NCBI GenBank assembly: GCA_025992705.1
Contig: DAJPGJ010000001.1
Span: 682,001-746,000, forward strand
Reading direction: 5' to 3'
DNA: 64,000 nt
Source: Coriobacteriaceae bacterium
Lineage (GTDB): Bacteria > Actinomycetota > Coriobacteriia > Coriobacteriales > QAMH01
The position numbers and the translations under genes are program-made. This document shows, one piece after another, positions 1 to 7,959 of this stretch (positions are counted from its first letter, which is position 1; each line of letters begins with the position of its first letter). Below the pieces are notes generated by a model. The model was not told where the DNA came from. It was given only the letters and a program-made list of their open reading frames with translations, and did no database searches.

Positions 1-1423
1 AGAAGTTGATGAAGCCGATGATGAAGGCACCGACAATCGAGATGGCGGCCGAGACGGCCATGGTGCGTGCGCCCGAGGCGACGAGCCAGACGAGCAGCAC
101 AAGCGGGATGACGAGGTAGCAGTTCTTGGCGAGGTAGCTCCACTTGGGAAGCTCCTTGCGCGGAATACCCTTGAGCTGGAGCTTCTTTGCTTCGAGATGC
201 ACGGCAAGGAAGATGCCCGTGAAGTAGAGCAGGGCGGGGATGATGGCCTTGGCGGCAACCTCGATGTAGGGGATGCCCATGTACTCGGCCATGAGGAATG
301 CGGCGGCGCCCATGATGGGGGGCATGATCTGGCCGCCTGTCGATGATGCCGCCTCGACGGCACCGGCAAACTCGGGCCGATAGCCGGTCTTCTTCATCAT
401 GGGGATGGTGACGGAACCCGTCGTGACGGTGTTGCCGACGGACGAGCCGCTCACCATGCCGCACAGGGCACTCGAGATGACGGCGACCTTGGCGGCGCCG
501 CCGCTCGACCAGCCAGCGAGACGATTGGCAAACGAGATGAAGAAGCCCGCGATGCCCGTGCGCTCGAGAAAGGCGCCGAAGATGATGAAGAGCACGATGT
601 AGGTGTAGCAAACGTTGATGGGCGTGCCGATGATGCCGTTTGTCGTGTAGAACATGCGATAGACGACGGTGCGCAAGGCGAGCATGAGGTCCATGCCGCG
701 ATCAACGACGAAGAAGTAGAACGCGTAGATGAGCAACGCGCCTACCACGAAGATGATGGGAAGGCCGACACTGCGGCGGCAAAGCTCGGCGACGATGAGA
801 ACGCCCACGATGCCGATGATGACCATGACTTCGTCGATGCGCGTGCCGAGTTTGATGATGGGCAACGCGTTGAACGCGAAGTAGAAGAAGCAGGCCGCTC
901 CGATGATCATGAGCAAGATGTCATACCAGGGGATGTAGTTGGTGCGAACCTTCTTCTTGTTGGCGGGGTATACGAGAAAGCCGATGACGACGATGCAGCC
1001 GAGGAAGAGCGTGAGCCTAACCTCGGGAAGCGCCGTGCTGAACAAGGTCATGCCGATGCAGTAGACCGAGAAGATGGCCATTATGGCCCTGACAATGATC
1101 TTGGGGACACCTTCCCAGATGCGCGTGTTTGACTCGCGGTCGAACTTGCGCAGAATCTGCTCGGCCTCGTCGCTCTCGACGGGGGCCGTGTCCTTGTCCA
1201 TGATGATGTCCGCGCCCTCTTCGGTCGCGATGCCGGTCTCGATTTCCTCGCCGATGAGGTCGGAGTCCTCAATGGCCTTGAAACTGCCGGTTTTGGTCTG
1301 GTCTGGGGCGTCGGGATGGGGTTCGAGATCTACGACGGTCTCGCGAACATCGACGTCTTGCTGCGCAGTGGGCGGCACGCCGGTTTTCTTCCTCTGTATC
1401 CTTCTCTTGACCCTATCGACCAT
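1..1423 (-). CDS. TRAP transporter permease, fused small/large subunit type (3' end beyond window)
   Basis: Membrane component of a tripartite ATP-independent periplasmic (TRAP) transporter, moving a substrate such as a carboxylate with sodium or protons. The frame runs open from an ATG at 1423 to the window edge, giving 474 codons without a stop. An RBS-like GAGGGG lies 6 nt before the ATG. Residues 1-100 are hydrophilic and acidic, unusual in length for the family; hydrophobic segments begin near residue 108 and continue through a DctM-like region with the Gly/Ser-rich stretch GMVSGSSVGNTVTTGSV and a later PPIMGAAAF. The solute-binding partner lies just upstream on the same strand (ends at 1536), which together identify the TAXI-TRAP class. 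The substrate cannot be told from sequence. Family call is firm; the remainder of the protein is missing. Confidence 0.9.
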   Translation of the reverse strand, partial: MVDRVKRRIQRKKTGVPPTAQQDVDVRETVVDLEPHPDAPDQTKTGSFKAIEDSDLIGEEIETGIATEEGADIIMDKDTAPVESDEAEQILRKFDRESNTRIWEGVPKIIVRAIMAIFSVYCIGMTLFSTALPEVRLTLFLGCIVVIGFLVYPANKKKVRTNYIPWYDILLMIIGAACFFYFAFNALPIIKLGTRIDEVMVIIGIVGVLIVAELCRRSVGLPIIFVVGALLIYAFYFFVVDRGMDLMLALRTVVYRMFYTTNGIIGTPINVCYTYIVLFIIFGAFLERTGIAGFFISFANRLAGWSSGGAAKVAVISSALCGMVSGSSVGNTVTTGSVTIPMMKKTGYRPEFAGAVEAASSTGGQIMPPIMGAAAFLMAEYMGIPYIEVAAKAIIPALLYFTGIFLAVHLEAKKLQLKGIPRKELPKWSYLAKNCYLVIPLVLLVWLVASGARTMAVSAAISIVGAFIIGFINF

Positions 1424-1444
1424 AGTTTCCCCTCAAAACGCGCC

Positions 1445-1526
1445 GAAGCCATGATGGAAGGCAGGTACACCCCTCGCGTCATGGCTTCGACCTAACTCAA
1501 AACGCTTGATGATCTAGAAGATCATC
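1445..1526 (-). promoter_or_regulatory. Two hairpins between TAXI binding-protein gene and permease gene
   Basis: The gap between the two TRAP genes holds two perfect inverted repeats: GATGATCT/AGATCATC (1508-1515 and 1519-1526, 3-nt loop) and GAAGCCATGA/TCATGGCTTC (1445-1454 and 1479-1488). Read leftwards, the first is followed by only a short T run, so it may be a partial terminator or mRNA-stability hairpin that lets the binding protein be made in excess of the permease. Function is inference. Confidence 0.5.
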
Positions 1527-1535
1527 ACCTCAAAA

Positions 1536-2546
1536 CTACTTCGTGGGAACAGTGATGTTCTTCTCTGCAAAGTACTTCGCGGCACCGGGATGATACGGAA
1601 CGCTGGCAACGGACGCGCCCTTCTCGAGGCTAATCTCGGCATACTTGGCGTGATTCTCGATGAGGTCGGGAGCGTTGTCGAAGATGTCGGCCGTGAGGGC
1701 GTAGACATCCTCCTCGGAGACGGCGTTGTCGACGATGATGACGGCGTCGACACCGACGGTGACGACATCATTGGTCTGACCAGCGTAGGTGCCAGCAGGA
1801 ATGACGGCCTCGGAGTAGAAGTTGTTCTCGGCGATCAGCTGCTGAATGTGTGCCTGGTCAAGGGAGATCAGGTACGCGGTCTTGGTGGTGGACAGGTCGG
1901 TGATGGCGGTGGTGGGAGCGCCGGCGACGATGAAGGCAGCATCAATCTTGCCGTCCTTGAGGGCGTCAGCAGAATCGCCGAAGCTCTGATAGGTCGGGTT
2001 GATGTCACTCTCGCTGAGGCCGTAGGCGCCCAGGATGTCGATGGCATTGAAGTACACACCCGAGCCTGCAGCACCGATGGAGACGTTCTTGCCTGCGAGG
2101 TCTGCAACAGAGGTGATGCTGGGATCGCAAGTCACGATCTGGACCTGCTCCTGATACAGGGCGCCGAGCGTGGAGAAGGTGGTGACGGGCTTGCCCTCGA
2201 ACAGGTTGGTGCCGTCATAAGCGTATGCCATGACGTCGGACTGGGCGAAGCCGAGCTCGGCAGTGCCGTCCTCGAGCTCCTGGATGTTAGCCTGCGAGCC
2301 ACCGCTCGAGGCAGCCGTGACGCTAACATCGGTGTTGTTGGTCGCATGCTGGGCGATGACGGAGCCGAAGGCGTAGTAGGTGCCCGACTCGCCGCCGGTC
2401 ACGAAACGCAGGCTGCCGCCGTTGTCTGTGCTGGAGCTAGCGCTCGAGTTGCCGGAACCGCCGCATCCAACCAGGGCAAACGAAAGTGCCATGGCCAAGG
2501 CGAGAACGCCTACGATGGAGACAAGCCCCTTCTTCTTCATTTTCAC
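1536..2546 (-). CDS. TAXI-family TRAP transporter solute-binding lipoprotein
   Basis: Extracytoplasmic substrate-binding protein of the TRAP system, about 336 residues. The N-terminus is Lys-rich, then hydrophobic, ending in the lipobox ALVGC (Cys about residue 28) and a Gly/Ser linker, so it is probably a lipid-anchored protein. The mature part starts FVTGGESGTYYAFGSVIAQH, typical of TAXI proteins (NMT1-like fold). I chose the GTG at 2546 because GAGGAG lies 8 nt upstream; the ATG at 2540 is a near-equal alternative, and a longer frame reaching 2600 has no better start. It precedes the permease gene by about 110 nt with hairpins between, consistent with one operon. Glutamate/aspartate or aromatic acids are known TAXI ligands, but the ligand here is unknown. 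Confidence 0.92.
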   Translation of the reverse strand: MKMKKKGLVSIVGVLALAMALSFALVGCGGSGNSSASSSTDNGGSLRFVTGGESGTYYAFGSVIAQHATNNTDVSVTAASSGGSQANIQELEDGTAELGFAQSDVMAYAYDGTNLFEGKPVTTFSTLGALYQEQVQIVTCDPSITSVADLAGKNVSIGAAGSGVYFNAIDILGAYGLSESDINPTYQSFGDSADALKDGKIDAAFIVAGAPTTAITDLSTTKTAYLISLDQAHIQQLIAENNFYSEAVIPAGTYAGQTNDVVTVGVDAVIIVDNAVSEEDVYALTADIFDNAPDLIENHAKYAEISLEKGASVASVPYHPGAAKYFAEKNITVPTK

Positions 2547-2614
2547 GTTAAACTCTCCTCTTCCCTCCGGGGACAAATCATGCATGATTCGGGCATACAT
2601 GAGAAACTCTATGC

Positions 2615-2620
2615 ATTATA
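2615..2620 (-). promoter_or_regulatory. Candidate -10 box for the TAXI-TRAP operon
   Basis: A perfect TATAAT on the minus strand lies about 70 nt before the binding-protein start. No convincing -35 hexamer is at the usual distance. Confidence 0.4.
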
Positions 2621-2730
2621 TCTGCAATCTTGTGGATGAAATGTTTCATTAAAGAAACAGATTACGGTTTGGTGGCGGGAAAAGAGCGATTAGCCTCCGC
2701 GCTTCCTGTCTCGCTTTATCGCTTTAGACG

Positions 2731-2736
2731 TATAAT
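2731..2736 (+). promoter_or_regulatory. Candidate -10 box for the flavoprotein/lipid kinase genes
   Basis: A perfect TATAAT lies 47 nt upstream of the ATG at 2784 in the divergent intergenic region. The -35 is not obvious. Confidence 0.4.
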
Positions 2737-2783
2737 TATGCCAGCGTATGTTGTCGAGGCGATGATAAGGACGGGGAGCCATC

Positions 2784-3326
2784 ATGTCGAAGAATATCCT
2801 GCTTGTTCATGCGAGCCCGCGCGAAGGCGGGAACTCGAGCATACTTGCCGATTGGTTCGAACGCGGTGCGCTCGAGGCGGGCAATGAGGTCACGCGCATT
2901 AGCGTTGGGCATGCGAAGATCTCGGGTTGCATGGCCTGCGAGTACTGTTTTTCGCACGACGGGGAGTGCGTGCAGAAGGACGACATGCAGAAGTTCTATC
3001 CGCTCCTGCACGAGGCGGATGTAATCGTGTACGCGACACCCATGTACTTCTACAACTTCCCTGCGCAGCTGCGCGCCTTCCAGGACCGCATGTTCTGCGG
3101 AATTGGCAAGCCCTTTGGCATCACGCAGACCGCGTTGCTGCTGTGCTTCGAGGACAAGGACGAGACTACCTGCGAACCTGCGGTCAACAGCTATCGTGTG
3201 GCGGCTAACTACTGCAAGCAGGAAAACCTTGGCGAAGTCATCATCAATAACGTGTACGAAAAGGGTGCCATCGAGGGAAACCCCGGCCTGCAGAAGGCCT
3301 ATGAGCTCGGCTTGAGCATCAAGTAG
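2784..3326 (+). CDS. Flavodoxin-fold NAD(P)H-dependent FMN oxidoreductase family protein
   Basis: A 180-residue flavoprotein of the NADPH-dependent FMN reductase/flavodoxin-like group. The N-terminus ILLVHASPREGGNSSILAD (residues 5-23) is the FMN phosphate-binding loop of this family. A Cys cluster follows (Cys49, 52, 55, 62), as in family members that resemble iron-sulfur flavoproteins, then YATPMYFYNFPAQL near 95, another family hallmark. It could reduce quinones, nitro compounds or serve as an electron carrier; the acceptor is not predictable. It sits 13 nt upstream of a lipid-kinase gene, probably co-transcribed. Family call is firm, role open. Confidence 0.85.
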   Translation: MSKNILLVHASPREGGNSSILADWFERGALEAGNEVTRISVGHAKISGCMACEYCFSHDGECVQKDDMQKFYPLLHEADVIVYATPMYFYNFPAQLRAFQDRMFCGIGKPFGITQTALLLCFEDKDETTCEPAVNSYRVAANYCKQENLGEVIINNVYEKGAIEGNPGLQKAYELGLSIK

Positions 3327-3339
3327 ACGAGGAGCGACG

Positions 3340-4275
3340 ATGAGCGAGAGGTCTGCGTCCATATTGGTTGTCGCAAACCCGGCTGCCGGCAATGGCACGG
3401 GAACGCAGGCTGCACGTCGTGCCATGGGCGAGATGGAAGCGGCCATTGCCCGCGGGAAGACAAGCGCGACCTTTGCGGATGCCGAGGTCGATGCGGCCTT
3501 TCTCAGCTCGCCCGAGCAAACGCGCGACGTTGTCGAGAAATCGGGCGGCATCCGTGCGGTCATCGCGATTGGCGGTGATGGCCTTGCGCACCTCGTCGTG
3601 AACGCGCTCATGAGCATCCCTGCCGAGGAACGCCCCGCATTTGGCATCATCGCCGCCGGCACAGGCAACGATTATGCACGCGCGCTCGGGCTGCCCCTCG
3701 ACGTGCGGAAGTGCACGCAGGCGGTGTTGCATGCCAGCCCACGGCTCGTGGATGTGGGACTCTGCAACGATATCTATTTCGCCGAGACGCTTTCCTTTGG
3801 GTTGGATGCAGCCATTGCGCTCGATACGGTGGAGCGGCGCGCCGAGACCGGCAGGTCGGATGCGGGCGTGTATGTTTCGAGCGGTATCGACCAGCTGCGC
3901 CACAATCTTGTCGATCGCCACTATCGTGCCGACTTCGATGGCAAGCAGGTCGAGGGGCAAAGCATCACCTTTGCCGTGCAGATCGGCCCATATTACGGCG
4001 GTGGCTTCAAGATTTGCCCCGAGGCGACGCTCGACGACGGCACGCTCGACATCTGCATATCGCATCCGCCTGCAGGCGTCGCTCGTGCGATATACATTTT
4101 CATGCGAGCCAAAAACGGCAAGCACGTGGGTATGAAGCCCATGGAGTTTTTGCGCGCTCATCATGCGATCATCGACTTTGACGAGGAGCCGCCTTGCCAG
4201 ATTGACGGCGAGCCCTTGCACGCGACACATTTCGACATCAGCTGCGAGCACCAGGCCCTTCGCGTGCTGGCGTAA
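3340..4275 (+). CDS. Diacylglycerol/lipid kinase family protein (YegS/DagK-like)
   Basis: A 311-residue protein of the DAGK catalytic-domain family, which phosphorylates diacylglycerol or related lipids using ATP at the inner membrane face. Seen directly: the nucleotide-loop-like ANPAAGNGTG (12-21), IAIGGDG (75-81) and GTGNDYAR (107-114), all in family order, with family-typical length. The usual GGDGT reads GGDGL here (Leu82), a change at a position close to the nucleotide site. The C-terminal half has the DDGTLDICI motif common in these beta-sandwich domains. The gene follows the flavoprotein gene by 13 nt. Candidate roles are phospholipid recycling or undecaprenol/diacylglycerol phosphorylation. 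Confidence 0.88.
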   Translation: MSERSASILVVANPAAGNGTGTQAARRAMGEMEAAIARGKTSATFADAEVDAAFLSSPEQTRDVVEKSGGIRAVIAIGGDGLAHLVVNALMSIPAEERPAFGIIAAGTGNDYARALGLPLDVRKCTQAVLHASPRLVDVGLCNDIYFAETLSFGLDAAIALDTVERRAETGRSDAGVYVSSGIDQLRHNLVDRHYRADFDGKQVEGQSITFAVQIGPYYGGGFKICPEATLDDGTLDICISHPPAGVARAIYIFMRAKNGKHVGMKPMEFLRAHHAIIDFDEEPPCQIDGEPLHATHFDISCEHQALRVLA

Positions 4276-4362
4276 AGGGCAGGTCGCGCGCGGAAAGGCC
4301 GGGTCGTGCGCGAGAAGGCCAGGTACAAGGCCCCGTGCCTGAGAGGCCCTGGCAGCGTTTTG

Positions 4363-4537
4363 CGTTTGGGGCACATTCTGCAGGCGTGAGTGGCGATGTT
4401 TTTCGTTTGGGGCACCTCGCACCGGCCACAAACGTATGTTTTCGACAATATCGGGCTGATTTTGTTCGACTTGGGGCGTTCCGCGCTCCCCAAACGCGTT
4501 TCTTCGCCAGCCGTCACCTCGAAACGTGCCCCAAACG
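4363..4537 (+). repeat. Intergenic array of a 12-bp word in both orientations (locus 1)
   Basis: The gene-free stretch 4276-4696 holds CGTTTGGGGCAC at 4363-4374 and 4404-4415, a variant CGACTTGGGGCG at 4467-4478, the exact reverse complement GTGCCCCAAACG at 4526-4537, a variant CTCCCCAAACGCG at 4486-4498 and CACAAACGTATGTT at 4427-4440. AAACGTATGTTTTCG occurs twice (about 4430 and 4533). That makes three copies per orientation. No gene is apparent in the stretch. Confidence 0.7.
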
Positions 4538-4593
4538 TATGTTTTCGGCGCAGCGAGTCCTTATTGTCGATTGCGGATATGCTGATGTGCCAG

Positions 4594-4630
4594 GCGGGGA
4601 CAAATGAACAGGTCATTCGTCCCGCTTTTT
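4594..4630 (+). terminator. Candidate Rho-independent terminator
   Basis: GCGGGGACAAATGA pairs almost completely with TCATTCGTCCCGC around a short loop and is followed by TTTTT. It lies about 320 nt after the lipid kinase gene, beyond the repeat array. Confidence 0.5.
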
Positions 4631-4645
4631 GCGAGTGAAGGCGCC

Positions 4646-4693
4646 CCTGTCATTTCGACCGGAGGCGCGTAGCGCCGTAGTGGAGAAATCTCG
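4646..4693. repeat. TCATTTCGA dispersed repeat, copy a
   Basis: Starts CCTGTCATTTCGACCGG and ends TGGAGAAATCTCG, directly at the 3' end of the EEP-family gene. The same framework recurs near 5.9, 7.5, 30.5, 45.5 and 59.4 kb. Confidence 0.75.
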
Positions 4694-4696
4694 CCC

Positions 4697-5773
4697 TTAC
4701 AGCAGCGTCGCATTCAACAGCACGGGATTGTGGTCGGTGAATTCGAAGCCGGCGTCAATGGTCTTGAGCGCATCGATGCGCACGTTGTCCGAGACGATGA
4801 ATCCGTCAATCATGTAGAACTGGAAATTGGCTGATCCGTCGTAGGGACGATCGAGCGAACGGCAGGTGGGCGTTGAATTGTCCATCATCGCGGTGAAGCC
4901 GTCGCCCAGCGAGCTCACGTTGATGTAACCGCATTGCCACAGGTCATCGCCTTGCAGCGGATACATACTCGTGTCCACGGACGAGAAACTCTGGTTGAAG
5001 TCGCCGCCGGCGATGACGTAGTTGCCCTTCGCGCGCTCCTCCTGCAACAGCTGGGCGAGCTGCGCCGTCTGCGCCGCCTTGCCCTCGCCATCGTCGTAGG
5101 CCTCGAGATGCAGGTTTACGAGTACGAGCTCGGCGTCACTGTCTGTGATGGGGATGCGCTCGACGAGCAGGCAGCGCTTGAGGTTGCCGAGGCGCACGGG
5201 CCAGGAGAACGGACAGGGGAGCTGCACGCGCTCGGCGCTGGTCGGCTGCATGCGCGAGAGCGTCATGATGCCGCTTTCGACGGCGCCGATGGGCGGCAGG
5301 GGATAGGGAACGTAGGCCACGTCGAAGTTGAGGGCATAGGCTGACGCGTATTCGGGGGCAAACGCCGCGGCAAGCCGAGCACGCTCGTTGATGCCGTAGG
5401 TGCGCTCGGAATCCTGGTCGACTTCCTGGAGAAAGATAACGTCGGGGTCGAGGGTGGCGAGCTCGTCTTCGATGCCGGTGAGGTTCGCCAGGGCGCCATC
5501 ATGCGAGACGGTGCGCACGCCATCGCCGCCGTCCATGAAGAAGTCGGCTTGCTCGGAGAGGCCACCGTAGCCAGCGTTCCAGGTGACGACGCTGACGCCT
5601 TGTCCGGGCTCGAGCGTTTCTCGGGCCGTGCCGTGAATCTCGACTTCCTGCGTGGCGGGCGGATTGTATTCCGTGACGGTGAGGAAAGCGACCAATGCGA
5701 GGATGAAGACGACGAGTATCGCGACGATGATGCCGATGACCTTCCCCGTCTTGCGGGCGGTGGATGCTGCCAT
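4697..5773 (-). CDS. Endonuclease/exonuclease/phosphatase (EEP) family protein, membrane-anchored
   Basis: A 358-residue phosphoesterase-fold protein (DNase I/sphingomyelinase/inositol phosphatase superfamily). One membrane segment (about 12-32) follows a short basic N-terminus, so the catalytic domain is probably outside the membrane. Seen motifs: SVVTWNAGYGG (metal/active-site Asn), FLQEVD (catalytic Glu), LVNLHLEA, AGGDFNQS and the C-terminal FTDHNPV (catalytic Asp-His). The ATG at 5773 was chosen because AAAGGCGG lies about 7 nt upstream; the frame extends ten codons further without a better signal. Cleavage of nucleic acid, phospholipid or sugar phosphate are all possible. Confidence 0.85.
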   Translation of the reverse strand: MAASTARKTGKVIGIIVAILVVFILALVAFLTVTEYNPPATQEVEIHGTARETLEPGQGVSVVTWNAGYGGLSEQADFFMDGGDGVRTVSHDGALANLTGIEDELATLDPDVIFLQEVDQDSERTYGINERARLAAAFAPEYASAYALNFDVAYVPYPLPPIGAVESGIMTLSRMQPTSAERVQLPCPFSWPVRLGNLKRCLLVERIPITDSDAELVLVNLHLEAYDDGEGKAAQTAQLAQLLQEERAKGNYVIAGGDFNQSFSSVDTSMYPLQGDDLWQCGYINVSSLGDGFTAMMDNSTPTCRSLDRPYDGSANFQFYMIDGFIVSDNVRIDALKTIDAGFEFTDHNPVLLNATLL

Positions 5774-5841
5774 GATGGTCCGCCTTTCGTGTGTCGTGTG
5801 CATCTGCTCATTCTATACTGTGCGAGATGGGGTTGCATTAT

Positions 5842-5976
5842 CCTGTCATTTCGACCGGAGGCGCTTTGCGTCGCCCCCTGTCATTTCGACCGGAGGCACG
5901 TAGCGCCGGAGTGGAGAAATCTATGCCGAGATTTCTCGACTTCGCTCACTTTGTTCGCTTCGCTCGAAATGACAGG
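5842..5976. repeat. TCATTTCGA dispersed repeat, composite copy b
   Basis: Two direct copies of the TCATTTCGACCGGAGGC half followed by the inverse half (AGATTTCTCGACTTCGCTC ... GAAATGACAGG), so the whole unit can fold into a long stem through GAGAAATCT/AGATTTCTC. This fills most of the 5774-6074 gene-free stretch. Confidence 0.75.
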
Positions 5977-6000
5977 AGGAGTGCCAGACCTGCCAGGAAA

Positions 6001-6045
6001 ATGAGACAAACGGGACAGGTACATCTGTCGGTACATCTGTCTCAT
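6001..6045. repeat. GAGACA-ended hairpin with a 12-bp tandem repeat
   Basis: Outer arms ATGAGACA and TGTCTCAT enclose two exact tandem copies of GGTACATCTGTC (6018-6029, 6030-6041). It sits about 30 nt upstream of the NUDIX gene. Similar GAGACA/TGTCTC-ended hairpins occur near 30.6 and 54.8 kb. Confidence 0.6.
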
Positions 6046-6074
6046 TCCCAGGGCCAGGGTAGGAGAGAGTAATT

Positions 6075-6572
6075 ATGAGCGTTCAGACCACGCTGTGTTA
6101 CATAGACGACGGAAACGCCTACCTCATGCTGCATCGCGTGAAGAAGGAGCATGACGTAAACAAGGGCAAGTGGATTGGCATCGGTGGCAAGTTCGAGGCC
6201 GACGAAAGCCCCGAGGAATGCATGATGCGCGAGGTGCGCGAGGAGACGGGTCTGGCGCCGCGCACGTGGCGCTACCGCGGCATCGTCACCTTCGTGTCCG
6301 GTCGCTGGGTGACGGAATACATGCATCTTTTCACAATCACGGGCTGGACGGGCACGGTACGGAGCTGTAACGAGGGCATATTAGAATGGGTGCCCAAAGA
6401 CGAGCTCCTGGACCTACCGCATTGGAAGGGCGACGAGGTCTTCCTCAAGCTCATCGCCGACCCCGAGCAGCCCTTCTTCTCGCTCAAGCTCGTTTACGAC
6501 GCAAATGACGAACTCGTCGAAGCGCGCCTAGACGGCGAGCCTCTCGACCTCATAGATTGGAATTGGGCATGA
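6075..6572 (+). CDS. NUDIX hydrolase (MutT/8-oxo-dGTP diphosphatase-like)
   Basis: A 165-residue NUDIX hydrolase; such enzymes cleave nucleoside diphosphates linked to another group, and close relatives clean oxidised dGTP. The NUDIX box is complete: Gly38, Glu44, then REVREETGL (52-60), matching the GX5EX7REUXEEXGU consensus with no missing residue. Its stop overlaps the start of the Hsp33 gene (ATGA), so the two are translationally coupled. Pairing with a redox-controlled chaperone suggests a shared oxidative-stress context (inference). The substrate is not provable from sequence. Confidence 0.92.
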   Translation: MSVQTTLCYIDDGNAYLMLHRVKKEHDVNKGKWIGIGGKFEADESPEECMMREVREETGLAPRTWRYRGIVTFVSGRWVTEYMHLFTITGWTGTVRSCNEGILEWVPKDELLDLPHWKGDEVFLKLIADPEQPFFSLKLVYDANDELVEARLDGEPLDLIDWNWA

Positions 6573-7459
6573 ACGTCATCAACATGAAGCGCGACCACGT
6601 GGTGCGTGCCACCGCAGCTAACGGAACCATCCGCGCCTTTGCCGTGTACTCGCGCGGGCTCGTGGAGGACGCGCGACGCATGCACGAGCTGTCGCGCACG
6701 GCCACGGCCGCCCTGGGCCGCACGCTCACGGCCGCTGCCATGATGGGAACGATGATGAAGGGCGACAAGGATGCGCTCTCCATCGTCTTCAACGGAGACG
6801 GGTCGCTGGGCAATATCACCGTGACGGCCAAATCGGACGGAAGCGTCAAGGGCTATGTGGGCAATCCACAGGCCTCGCTTCCCTCCAAAGTGGGCGAGAA
6901 GCTCCGCGTGGGCGAGGTCGTGGGCAAGGGCACGCTGCGCATCATCTACGATCTGGCGATGCGCGAGCCCTATAGCGGCGTCGTCGAGATTCAGTCTGGC
7001 GAAATTGCCGATGACATCGCGTACTACCTCACCTCGAGCGATCAGATTCCCTCGGCGGTCTCGCTGGGTGTGCTGCTCAACGAGGACAGCTCCGTGCGCG
7101 AGGCGGGCGGCTTCATCGTCCAGCTCATGGATGGGGCGACTGACGAGACTGCCGCTCAGCTCGAGGAGCGCATCGCGTCGCTGCCGAGCGCCACGACCAT
7201 GCTTTCCGAGGGCGAGACACCCGAGAGCATCCTGGAGCGAATCCTCGGTGACATGGACTTGCAGATTCTCGAGGATGGCCCCGTGGAGTTTCGTTGCGAT
7301 TGCACGCGCGAGCGCACGCTCAAGCTTCTTTCGCTCGTGAGTGCCGACGAGCTGCGGGACATGGTCGACGAAGGCGAGGACGTGGAGATGGTCTGCGCGT
7401 TTTGCAACAGCAAGTACCAGTACTCGCCCGACGAGATCGCCGCGCTGATCGAGGAGTGA
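6569..7459 (+). CDS. hslO: Redox-regulated chaperone Hsp33
   Basis: Cytosolic holdase that becomes active when its zinc-binding cysteines are oxidised by peroxide or hypochlorite together with unfolding. The 296-residue length is typical. The C-terminal redox switch is visible as Cys243-x-Cys245 and Cys276-x-x-Cys279 (CDC and CAFC), the canonical zinc-binding tetrad. The N-terminal domain contains AAAMMGTMMKGDKDALSI, matching the conserved family core. The ATG at 6569 overlaps the NUDIX stop; an in-frame TTG at 6557 and an ATG at 6584 are possible but less likely. Confidence 0.95.
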   Translation: MNVINMKRDHVVRATAANGTIRAFAVYSRGLVEDARRMHELSRTATAALGRTLTAAAMMGTMMKGDKDALSIVFNGDGSLGNITVTAKSDGSVKGYVGNPQASLPSKVGEKLRVGEVVGKGTLRIIYDLAMREPYSGVVEIQSGEIADDIAYYLTSSDQIPSAVSLGVLLNEDSSVREAGGFIVQLMDGATDETAAQLEERIASLPSATTMLSEGETPESILERILGDMDLQILEDGPVEFRCDCTRERTLKLLSLVSADELRDMVDEGEDVEMVCAFCNSKYQYSPDEIAALIEE

Positions 7460-7469
7460 GAGGCGCTTC

Positions 7470-7553
7470 CCTGTCATTTCGAGCGGAACTGTGCAGCGTT
7501 CCCTCTGTCATTTCGAGCGAAGCGAACGTAGTGAGCGGAGTCGAGAAATCTCA
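7470..7553. repeat. TCATTTCGA dispersed repeat, copy c
   Basis: CCTGTCATTTCGAGCGGAA is followed by CTGTCATTTCGAGCGAAG and ends in GTCGAGAAATCTCACC. It starts 10 nt after the hslO stop. Confidence 0.75.
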
Positions 7554-7583
7554 CCGTCGCATCGCTTCCTGCATTTTCCACGA

Positions 7584-7613
7584 TGCTATACTTTTCAAGA
7601 GAAATGTATAGCA
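7584..7613 (+). promoter_or_regulatory. Palindromic operator over the promoter of toxin-antitoxin pair 1
   Basis: Perfect 8-bp arms TGCTATAC (7584-7591) and GTATAGCA (7606-7613), ending 10 nt before the antitoxin ATG. The left arm contains a TATACT -10 box (7587-7592), so a protein bound here would block transcription. Self-repression by the antitoxin is usual for these modules; that it applies here is inference. Confidence 0.65.
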
Positions 7614-7623
7614 AGGAGCCGCC

Positions 7624-7959
7624 ATGGAACAAGTGCAGATGAACACGCGCATCGGGGTCGAGATCAAGCGCACGGGCGACGAGGTGCTCAGGCGCTATGG
7701 CTACACGCCGTCCGCGGCGGTGCAGGCGCTCTGGACCTATCTTGCCGAGCATAACGCGCTGCCTCCGTTCATGCCGTCAAAAGCCAAGGCGAGTGACCTT
7801 GAGGCGAGGAAGCAGGAAGTTGCGGACAACGCCGGGTTCGCGGTGAAGGAGCTCAGCAGGGTTACTGGAATCCCCGTTGAACGCCTTCATGTCGATTCCT
7901 TGACGGATGACGAGCTGCGCGAGCTTGCTTGGAGAGAACGAGGCGTTCTCCATGATTGA
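7624..7959 (+). CDS. RelB/DinJ-like antitoxin of a PIN-toxin pair
   Basis: A 111-residue protein whose N-terminus (MNTRIGVEIKRTGDEVLRR then GYTPSAAVQALW) has the ribbon-helix-helix pattern of RelB/DinJ antitoxins, which bind DNA as dimers and neutralise the partner with the C-terminal part. A clear AAGGAG lies 5 nt before the ATG, and a palindromic operator just upstream. It overlaps the toxin start by 8 nt. The C-terminal 50 residues are not recognisable. The pair marks the left edge of the AT-rich island. Confidence 0.82.
   Translation: MEQVQMNTRIGVEIKRTGDEVLRRYGYTPSAAVQALWTYLAEHNALPPFMPSKAKASDLEARKQEVADNAGFAVKELSRVTGIPVERLHVDSLTDDELRELAWRERGVLHD

Noticed and set aside
4430..4548. AAACGTATGTTT words as LexA boxes
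   Set aside because: Core is AAAC-N4-GTTT, not GAAC-N4-GTTC, and copies belong to the local word array without a target gene nearby.
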